Below, piece after piece: positions 6,532 through 12,752 of a stretch of 13,761 nt of DNA. This DNA is from Syntrophaceae bacterium UBA1062 (GTDB taxonomy: Bacteria > Desulfobacterota > Desulfomonilia > UBA1062), in contig DCDF01000044.1 in the NCBI GenBank assembly GCA_002316295.1, positions 1-13,761 of the forward strand, read 5' to 3'. The notes under the pieces are model-generated. The model had not been told where the DNA came from, searched no databases, and saw only the letters and a list, made by a program, of their open reading frames with translations. Each line of letters opens with the position of its first letter. Position 1 is the first letter of the stretch. Made by a program: the position numbers and the translations under genes.

Positions 6532-7380
6532 ATGAAGACGAAAGCAAACCGGTTCGACGAGAAGGATCTCAAAGAGTTCGAGCCCGAAGCCAAGGTGGGG
6601 CTCATCGCTACCGTCAATCCCCAGGGGCTGCCCCATGTCACCCTGATCACCGCCCTGCAGGCGAAGACCCCGGACACTCTCATCTGGGGCCAGTTTTCCG
6701 AAGGGCTGAGCAAGCAGCACGTCAAAAGCAACCCCAGGACCGGATTCCTCATCATGACCCTGTCCAGGAGTCTCTGGCGCGGCAAGGCCCGGTGGACTCA
6801 CGAGCTCAGAAAGGGCGAGGATTACGACATGTTCAACAACAAGCCCATGTTCCGCTACAACGCCTACTTCGGTATCCACACCGTGCACTACATGGATCTG
6901 GTGGAGACCTGCGGCAGAGAACGCCTGTCCCTGGGAAAGATCATCCTCTCCTCCCTGTTCACCAGGGCGTCAAAGGGGGCGTTCAGAAGCGGAAGCTTCA
7001 GGCGGGTCCTGAAGCCCTGGGCCGAAGGCCTCTTCAACCGCATGGACACTCTGAAATTCCTCTCCTATGTGGGAGGCGACGGATTTCCGGTCATCATTCC
7101 TCTCATCCAGTGTCAGGCTGCAGACAGCACCCGTCTCGCCTTTTCGCCCATCGCCTACGCGAACGAGCTGAAAAGGCTGGGAAAAGGCACGAGCATCGCC
7201 ATATTCGGGCTTACCATGGATATGGAGGACGTGCTCGTCCGGGGCGTGTTCGGCGGGTTCGAAAAAAGGCGCGGGACAACGCTGGGGACTATGGATATCG
7301 ACTGGGTATACAACTCCATGCCACCCAAGCACGGCCAGATCTATCCCGTGATCGAGCTGCAGCCGGTGGTTCAGTTTTAA
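6532..7380 (+). CDS. Split-barrel (pyridoxamine-phosphate-oxidase-like) protein, probable tandem barrel
   Basis: A 282-aa protein. AGGAGG at 6521-6526 marks the ATG at 6532; upstream ATG 6487 has no ribosome site. Residues 20-76 (KVGLIATVNPQGLPHVTLIT, then IWGQFSEGLSKQHV) are typical of the flavin-binding PNPOx-like split barrel. Residues 174-208 (FLSYVGGDGFPVIIP then LAFSPI) look like a second, diverged copy of the same strand pattern, so the protein is probably a tandem barrel. These proteins bind FMN, FAD, F420 or heme, or have lost cofactor; nothing here fixes which. It lies between the activase and GRE-2 with gaps of about 50 bp, so it is likely co-expressed. Possible roles are redox partner for activase or substrate reduction, or radical/oxygen protection. 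All are inferred. Confidence 0.75.
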   Translation: MKTKANRFDEKDLKEFEPEAKVGLIATVNPQGLPHVTLITALQAKTPDTLIWGQFSEGLSKQHVKSNPRTGFLIMTLSRSLWRGKARWTHELRKGEDYDMFNNKPMFRYNAYFGIHTVHYMDLVETCGRERLSLGKIILSSLFTRASKGAFRSGSFRRVLKPWAEGLFNRMDTLKFLSYVGGDGFPVIIPLIQCQAADSTRLAFSPIAYANELKRLGKGTSIAIFGLTMDMEDVLVRGVFGGFEKRRGTTLGTMDIDWVYNSMPPKHGQIYPVIELQPVVQF

Positions 7381-7430
7381 GAAGGGAAGCGGCCTCCAGC
7401 AACCTTCTCTTTCGACAAGGAGGCGCAGCC

Positions 7431-9806
7431 ATGGAAAAGCAGGCTGTACAGGCGCACGGCAAAGCGTCTTCCGGGCGCTTTACGCGCATCAGACAGGAAC
7501 TTCTCGACTCACCGGTCTGGCTCTGTCCCGAGCGGGCCCTGCTCATTACCGAGTACTTCAGATCACACGATGATCCGTCCGAGCCCATGGTCATCCGAAA
7601 GGCCAGGGCGCTGAGCCACCTGCTGCGCAACAAGCAGGTGAAGATCTTCGACGACGAGCTCATCGTGGGCAATATGGGCACCAAGAGAAAATCCGCCCTC
7701 ATCCAGCCCGAGCTCGCGGGGGTGTTCATGTGCGAAGAGCTCTTGTGGATGGATAAAAGAAGGACCACACCGCTCCTCATCTCATGGCCGGACAGGATGA
7801 GGATCCTGCTCAGGGTCATTCCGTACTGGCTCTTCAGAAACATGAATTTCCGGGCATTCTCCGGCAACAGATTCCGGATGCTCCGATATGTCCGGGAGCA
7901 GCTCGGTGCGAGTGCCTATCTCATCAACGAAGCGGGCGGCATCGGGCACTTCCTGCCCGATTACGAAAAGATGCTGAATCTCGGCGTTACGGGAGTTCTC
8001 GAGTCTATGCAGGACAGGAGCAGCGATCTTGCATCCGCCTGCCGCATTGTCTGCAATGCCCTGACGGACTATGCCGGGCGCCTTGCCGCCGAGGCAGAGC
8101 GGCGTGCCGCAGCTGAAGCCGGCGCCGTCAGGAAAACAGAGCTCCAGGAGATCGCCCGGGTCCTGAGAAAGGTCCCCCGCGAGCCTGCGGGCAGCTTCCA
8201 GGAGGCGCTCCAGTCGCTGTGGATCACTCACATGGCCGTATGCCTGGAGGGGCTGAACTCGGCCGTGTCCTTGGGCCGTGTCGACCAGTACCTGCTGCCC
8301 TTCTACGAGCAGGACATATCCCGGGGCGAAATCACTCCCGAGAAGGCGCTGGAGCTTCTCCTGTGCTTCTCCGCAAAGACTACGGAGCACCTGTTCCTGC
8401 TCTCCGGCAGGACAAGCGAGTATCACGGCGGACACCTCGTGGCCCAGGCGGCAACCGTAGGAGGCATGGACGCGGACGGCCGCGATGCGGTCAACGGACT
8501 CACCGGATTGTTTCTGGACGTGATGGAGCAGGCGGGCCTGCGCGACCCGAACTACATGGCCCGGATCCATGCCGGCTCTCCGCGAGGCTATGTGCAGAGG
8601 GCCGTCGAGGTGGCCTGCCGGGGCAATGCGGTCCCCGGTCTCTTCTGCGACGAGGCCGCCATCGCATCACTCGCGGCCCACGGATACAGCGAGCGCGAGG
8701 CGCGGAACTTCGCGGTGGTGGGGTGCGTGGAGCCGACGATCCCCGGAAAGAGCTTCTGCTCCACGGATGCCGCCCTGTTCAACCTGCCTCTGTGCCTGGT
8801 TCTGGCACTCAACAGAGGCCGCAGACCCGGATCACGCGCACGGCTCGGCGCTGACACTCCCGATCCTGCTACATTCACCTCCATGGAGGAGGTGATCGAG
8901 GCCTTCAGGGCCCAGGTGTACTTCATGACGGAGCGCATGATCATGGACTTGCAGGTGATCGAGAGAGGCAACCGCGACTTTCACCCGACCCCGCTGTCTT
9001 CCATGCTCGTCGAAGGGTGTCTGGAAACGGGCAGAGACGTCACGCAGGGCGGCGCCGTCTATAACTCGAGCGGCGTACAGGGAGTCGGAGTGGCGGACAC
9101 CGCGGATTCACTTGCGGCCATCGATGAGGTGGTGTTCAAGCGGAAAGCACATACGCTCTTTGAGGTGATCGATGCGGTAAAGAGGGACTTCGTGGGAAGA
9201 GAAAGAATCCGCGCTGAACTCCTTGCCGCTCCCAAATTCGGAAACGACCTCGACATGCCCGACGCATACGCCGTACTGGTGGTGCGCATCTTCCGCGACG
9301 CCCTCTCCCGGCACACGAGCACCCGGGGAGGGCCGTATATTCCCGGGTTCTACTCGTCCACCTGTCACGTGGGCTTCGGGAGCCGCACTGAGGCTCTGCC
9401 GAGCGGGAGGAAAAAAGGTGCGCCCTTTGCCGCGAGCCTGGGCTGCTGTAACGGAAGTGACCGGCAGGGCCCCACGGCCCTGCTCAACTCGGCGGCGAAA
9501 ATCGACGCCCGCCTTGCGCCCAACGGCTATGCCCTGAACCTCAAGTTCGACGCCCCCCTCATGAAAAGCCGGGAGGCCAAAGGCGTCATGACCGCTCTCG
9601 TAGAGGGGTTCTTTGCCCGGGGAGGCATGGAAGTGCAGCTCAACGTTCTGGACCCGGCAATTCTCATCGAGGCGCGGGACAATCCGGGAAGGCACCCGGG
9701 CATCGTGGTCCGGGTGGCGGGATACTGCGCCTACTTCGACGAACTGCCCGTGTCCGTCAAGGACGAGATCATTTCGCGGACCAGAATCGAGCTGGCACAG
9801 AGGTGA
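7431..9806 (+). CDS. Glycyl radical enzyme GRE-2, dehydratase/eliminase type
   Basis: A 791-aa protein. The ATG at 7431 follows AAGGAGG (7417-7423); the same frame is open further upstream, but that part overlaps the previous gene and has shadow composition. Gly764 in RVAGYCAYF is the radical site, Cys432 in GCVEP the thiyl residue, Glu434 the acid, and Asp446 lies 14 residues after the Cys. His173 is in GHFLPDYE. Length and these positions nearly coincide with the B12-independent glycerol dehydratase (as I recall it: Cys433, Glu435, Asp447, Gly763, 787 aa). The glycerol-contacting His-Ser pair before the GR-DQY motif appears to be Ser277-Ala278 here, so glycerol is unlikely. It is quite different from GRE-1 in the N-terminal half. 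Last gene of the operon. Probably an eliminase or dehydratase on a different alcohol, amino alcohol or acid. Confidence 0.92.
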   Translation: MEKQAVQAHGKASSGRFTRIRQELLDSPVWLCPERALLITEYFRSHDDPSEPMVIRKARALSHLLRNKQVKIFDDELIVGNMGTKRKSALIQPELAGVFMCEELLWMDKRRTTPLLISWPDRMRILLRVIPYWLFRNMNFRAFSGNRFRMLRYVREQLGASAYLINEAGGIGHFLPDYEKMLNLGVTGVLESMQDRSSDLASACRIVCNALTDYAGRLAAEAERRAAAEAGAVRKTELQEIARVLRKVPREPAGSFQEALQSLWITHMAVCLEGLNSAVSLGRVDQYLLPFYEQDISRGEITPEKALELLLCFSAKTTEHLFLLSGRTSEYHGGHLVAQAATVGGMDADGRDAVNGLTGLFLDVMEQAGLRDPNYMARIHAGSPRGYVQRAVEVACRGNAVPGLFCDEAAIASLAAHGYSEREARNFAVVGCVEPTIPGKSFCSTDAALFNLPLCLVLALNRGRRPGSRARLGADTPDPATFTSMEEVIEAFRAQVYFMTERMIMDLQVIERGNRDFHPTPLSSMLVEGCLETGRDVTQGGAVYNSSGVQGVGVADTADSLAAIDEVVFKRKAHTLFEVIDAVKRDFVGRERIRAELLAAPKFGNDLDMPDAYAVLVVRIFRDALSRHTSTRGGPYIPGFYSSTCHVGFGSRTEALPSGRKKGAPFAASLGCCNGSDRQGPTALLNSAAKIDARLAPNGYALNLKFDAPLMKSREAKGVMTALVEGFFARGGMEVQLNVLDPAILIEARDNPGRHPGIVVRVAGYCAYFDELPVSVKDEIISRTRIELAQR

Positions 9807-9983
9807 CGCGGCTGGCCCGGAAGTTTCCGCAGTAACGGAGAACACAAGGCGTCCCCGCACGGATTACTTCTCTGCACGAGATTGGAAAACAGACAATTTA
9901 TCGGCAATCGTATGCCGTGATGCCGTCTCCGGAAGCAGAATCCCGGGGCGAGGCGTACGATGCACCTTCCGGTAAGGCCGAAA
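9807..9983. other. Spacer at the 3' end of the GRE operon
   Basis: No gene is seen. CGGAA-GT-TTCCG (9818-9829) is a short dyad just after the GRE-2 stop, and CGGCA...TGCCG occurs around 9902-9917. Neither has a T-run. The hairpin at 9984-10007 is the best transcription end signal shared by the convergent operons. Confidence 0.4.
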
Positions 9984-10007
9984 GGGAGGCCGCCCAGTCG
10001 GCCTCCC
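9984..10007 (-). terminator. Strong hairpin between convergent operons, likely terminator
   Basis: GGGAGGCCG (9984-9992) pairs perfectly with CGGCCTCCC (9999-10007) around a 6-nt loop. It lies 50 bp past the stop of gdhA on the minus strand. On that strand only three Ts follow, so termination efficiency is uncertain. It may also act on transcripts from the plus-strand operon. Confidence 0.55.
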
Positions 10008-10057
10008 GTGAAGGATGCCGACCGGGGCGGGTAATATGGACAGGCGGTATGCCGCCG

Positions 10058-11395
10058 CTATACCAGGCCCTGGTAGAGCATGGCATCGGCGACCTTCACG
10101 AAGCCCGCGATGTTTGCACCCACCACATAGTTTCCTGGATAGCCATATTCCTTGGCGGTCTCGTAGCAGTTGCGGTGAATGCTCTGCATGATCTCCTTGA
10201 GCCTGCTGTCCACCTCTTGCTGCGGCCAGCACAGCCGCATCGAGTTCTGGCTCATCTCGAGGCCGGAAACGGCCACGCCGCCGGCATTGGCCGCCTTGCC
10301 CGGCCCGTAGAGGATGCCCTTGTGGATGAACCGGTCCACGCCCTCGGGAACCGTCGGCATGTTAGCACCCTCGGACACCACGAAGCACCCGTTGTTGATG
10401 AGAGTTTCCGCATCCTTGCCCGTGATCTCGTTCTGGGTGGCGGAAGGGAACGCGCAGTCGCAGGGGATGTGCCACGGCCTCTTGCCCTCATAGTACTCGA
10501 CGCCGTATTTCTCGGCATACTCCTTGATGCGGCTGCGGTGGACGTTCTTGAGCTCCATGACCCAGGCGAGCTTCTCCTCGTCGATGCCGTTCTTGTCGTA
10601 GATGGTGCCGCCCGAGTCGGAGAGAGAAACGACCTTCGCTCCGAGCTGAAGGAGCTTTTCCACCGTGTACTGGGCCACGTTGCCGGAGCCGGATACCGCG
10701 CAGACCTTTCCCTTCAGGCCGTCGCCCCGGGTCTCGAGCATCTCCTGGGCAAAGTAGACTGCACCGTAGCCCGTTGCCTCGGGCCTGATGAGAGAGCCGC
10801 CGTAGCACAGCGACTTGCCGGTCAGCACGGCGGTGAATTCGTTTTTGAGCTTCTTGTACTGGCCGAACAGATACCCGATCTCCCGGGCGCCCACTCCGAT
10901 ATCTCCGGCCGGGACGTCTGTGTTGTGCCCGATGTGGCGGAAGAGCTCGCTCATGAAGGACTGGCAGAACCGCATGACCTCGTTGTCCGACTTGCCCTTT
11001 GGGTCGAAGTCCGAGCCGCCCTTGCCCCCGCCCATGGGCAGTGTGGTGAGCGAGTTCTTGAAGATCTGCTCGAAGCCGAGGAACTTCAGAATGTCAAGGT
11101 TGACGCTCGGGTGGAAGCGGAGCCCTCCCTTATAGGGCCCGATGGCGCTGCTGAACTCCACCCGGAATCCGCGATTGACATGAATGTTCCCCTTGTCGTC
11201 CTGCCAGGGGACCCGGAAAATGATGATCCGCTCGGGCTCTGTGATCCGGTCCAGAAGATTGGCGTCCCGGTATCTCTTGTTGCGTTCGAGAACCGGTCTT
11301 AAGGACTCGAGAACCTCGGTGACAGACTGAAGAAATGCGGGCTCCCCCGGATTCTTCTCTCTCACCCGTTCCAACGCTTGACTGACGATTGGCAT
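10058..11395 (-). CDS. gdhA: NADP-type glutamate dehydrogenase (EC 1.4.1.4)
   Basis: A 445-aa protein, close to the 447 aa of the E. coli enzyme. It reductively aminates 2-oxoglutarate with ammonium to glutamate in the cytosol. AAAGGAGA just upstream supports the ATG at 11395. KGGLRFHPSV (89-98) and PMGGGKGGSDFDPKGKSDNE (120-139) are the substrate-binding and catalytic segments, with Lys125 the probable catalytic lysine. PAGDIGVGAREIGY (162-175) contains the catalytic Asp165. GSGNVA (236-241) is the dinucleotide-binding turn, followed by SLSDSGG. These motifs match the hexameric biosynthetic (GdhA-type) class. It starts 33 bp after nrpR on the same strand, so the two are very probably co-transcribed and the enzyme's level set by nitrogen status. 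Confidence 0.96.
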   Translation of the reverse strand: MPIVSQALERVREKNPGEPAFLQSVTEVLESLRPVLERNKRYRDANLLDRITEPERIIIFRVPWQDDKGNIHVNRGFRVEFSSAIGPYKGGLRFHPSVNLDILKFLGFEQIFKNSLTTLPMGGGKGGSDFDPKGKSDNEVMRFCQSFMSELFRHIGHNTDVPAGDIGVGAREIGYLFGQYKKLKNEFTAVLTGKSLCYGGSLIRPEATGYGAVYFAQEMLETRGDGLKGKVCAVSGSGNVAQYTVEKLLQLGAKVVSLSDSGGTIYDKNGIDEEKLAWVMELKNVHRSRIKEYAEKYGVEYYEGKRPWHIPCDCAFPSATQNEITGKDAETLINNGCFVVSEGANMPTVPEGVDRFIHKGILYGPGKAANAGGVAVSGLEMSQNSMRLCWPQQEVDSRLKEIMQSIHRNCYETAKEYGYPGNYVVGANIAGFVKVADAMLYQGLV

Positions 11396-11428
11396 GAAAA
11401 TCTCCTTTCTCCTCGAAAGATGTCAAAA

Positions 11429-12451
11429 TTAAAATGCTTTTTTGCTTCTCATCTCACGGAGCACCTGGGAAAAGGGCCTCAAAAGCCGGAAATCCATGAC
11501 CGTGGACATGGCGAAGTTCTCGGCCTCTATCCCCACCTCGCGCGCAGACGCAACCGGATTGAGACCGCCCAGGAGCACCATGCCCACCTTGTTGACGTCC
11601 ACCGGGACCTGGCACACGGGCTCTCCCATCTTGCCGGTGGAGAGCATGCCGCGAATACCGGCTCCGGCGAGCAGATCGATGACATCCATGACATTCTCCC
11701 GGCATATCCCGGCCACCTCACGGAAGTTGGCAAGGATTTTTCCTTCGCCTCCCGACACAGCGTCGCGGACCGAGGTCATCTTCGCACTGATGAAGGCCTC
11801 GGACGGGTCCAGCGAAGTTCCGGAGTAGTGGATGAGCTCCACGAACCGCACGGGCTTCTTTTCCTGCACCTGGAGAATCCCGCCGAACTTCGAGTCCATG
11901 GGGATGCCCCGCTTCAGCAGAACACCGTTGAACACGATGCTGCACACGGTCGCGAAACCGACCTGGCCTTCGGGAACGTTCATGTCGCCGATAAAGCTTC
12001 CCGCGCTCGCTACCCCCACGAGGTCGCTGACCGCCAGCCTGTTATCGAAGGCCTCTTTCATGGCCCCCAGCGCATCGGGAAACAGCTTTTCGGAGAAAAA
12101 GCTGACATTGACCGGTATCAGCCCCGTCCGGGACTCGATATCGAAGGTGGTCTTGTACGAGAGGATCTCAATGCGGGATATGGCATAGCCGACCTTGTCC
12201 TGGACCCGGGCGTTGCGGAGCTCTTCGATCCCCTTTTCGGTGATGACTCTTCCGTCACGCCTGCCAACGAGCAGTGTGAGCCCCCGCTCATCCATGAACT
12301 GCAGGTGGTAGCGCACCGCTCGTTCGCTCAGCGAAACCCCGTAATCTCTGATCTTTCTGGCGATGATCCGGGCACCGAGGGGCTGTCCGGCCTGGTTCAG
12401 GATCCTCAGAATCACGATACTCTTTCTCTCGATTTCATCATACGTGAACAT
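11429..12451 (-). CDS. nrpR: NrpR-family nitrogen regulator, single effector domain
   Basis: A 340-aa protein using the ATG at 12451, preceded by AGAGGA; an alternative ATG at 12499 would overlap the predicted -10 element. Residues 5-75 are a winged helix (ERKSIVILRILNQAG, then LSERAVRYHLQFMDERGL and a wing with GRVITEKG). Residues 85-335 match the NrpR effector domain (DUF128), with the conserved segments DLVGVASAGSFIGDM, HYSGTSLDP and VGMVLLGGLNPVA. In methanogens NrpR represses nif and glnA operators and is released by 2-oxoglutarate. Archaeal forms often have two effector domains; here there is one, fused to the DNA-binding part. It precedes gdhA by 33 bp, so it likely controls ammonium assimilation in response to 2-oxoglutarate, the substrate of the enzyme beside it. 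Family firm; target inferred. Confidence 0.88.
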   Translation of the reverse strand: MFTYDEIERKSIVILRILNQAGQPLGARIIARKIRDYGVSLSERAVRYHLQFMDERGLTLLVGRRDGRVITEKGIEELRNARVQDKVGYAISRIEILSYKTTFDIESRTGLIPVNVSFFSEKLFPDALGAMKEAFDNRLAVSDLVGVASAGSFIGDMNVPEGQVGFATVCSIVFNGVLLKRGIPMDSKFGGILQVQEKKPVRFVELIHYSGTSLDPSEAFISAKMTSVRDAVSGGEGKILANFREVAGICRENVMDVIDLLAGAGIRGMLSTGKMGEPVCQVPVDVNKVGMVLLGGLNPVASAREVGIEAENFAMSTVMDFRLLRPFSQVLREMRSKKAF

Positions 12452-12475
12452 GGTCGTTCCTCTGTAGAGGTTATC

Positions 12476-12489
12476 GGCAACCTTTTTCC
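12476..12489. promoter_or_regulatory. Candidate NrpR operator, one mismatch to archaeal motif
   Basis: Reading the minus strand, GGAA-N6-TGCC lies here, one base from the methanogen NrpR operator GGAA-N6-TTCC. It would overlap the predicted transcription start of nrpR (near 12488), where a repressor would block transcription. The bacterial NrpR motif is not known to me, so this is tentative. Confidence 0.3.
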
Positions 12490-12494
12490 GTAAT

Positions 12495-12523
12495 GCCATA
12501 CACTCACTCCATGCCAGTGTCAA
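12495..12523 (-). promoter_or_regulatory. Predicted sigma-70 promoter of nrpR-gdhA
   Basis: On the minus strand TTGACA (12523-12518) matches the -35 consensus perfectly, and TATGGC (12500-12495) follows after 17 bp as a moderate -10. The start near 12488 gives a leader of about 37 nt to the ATG at 12451, and it argues against the upstream ATG at 12499. Confidence 0.5.
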
Positions 12524-12594
12524 CAGGAAACCTTGGAGCTGCAGGGGACATACGTGCATTCTTCACAGTTGTTTTGCACATGCTTTGAGATTGT

Positions 12595-12622
12595 TTGACA
12601 AATACCCGGCCAATAGTATGGT
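12595..12622 (+). promoter_or_regulatory. Predicted promoter of the B12-radical SAM gene
   Basis: TTGACA (12595-12600) is a perfect -35; TATGGT (12617-12622) follows after 16 bp as a moderate -10. It points toward the radical SAM gene and leaves a leader of about 125 nt. That leader contains GGGC-GAT-GCCC (12728-12738), a small hairpin just ahead of the Shine-Dalgarno. Confidence 0.45.
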
Positions 12623-12752
12623 AGCATGCGGCTTTCAAGGCGATCTGCCTCCCGGATGAGATCAATCGGGCCATGCTCGAGGGTGATCATTTGAGAGCAT
12701 ATACCGCACGGCTATCATAATCTTAATGGGCGATGCCCCTCAGGAGGATCAT

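Noticed and set aside
6792..7430. N-terminal extension of GRE-2 to a 1004-aa protein
   Set aside because: It overlaps the split-barrel gene throughout, is Arg/His/Gly/Pro-rich, and the ATG at 7431 has an excellent Shine-Dalgarno and matches family length.
7431..9806. GRE-2 as true glycerol dehydratase
   Set aside because: The catalytic Cys/Glu/Asp/Gly agree, but the glycerol-contacting His-Ser pair appears to be absent and no propanediol or microcompartment genes are present.
9917..11302. 461-aa plus-strand open frame opposite gdhA
   Set aside because: Antisense to a complete, well-conserved glutamate dehydrogenase; composition is Leu/Val/His/Ala shadow sequence.
11378..12493. 371-aa plus-strand open frame opposite nrpR
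   Set aside because: Shadow of the NrpR gene, His/Gly/Asp-rich and without domain signals.
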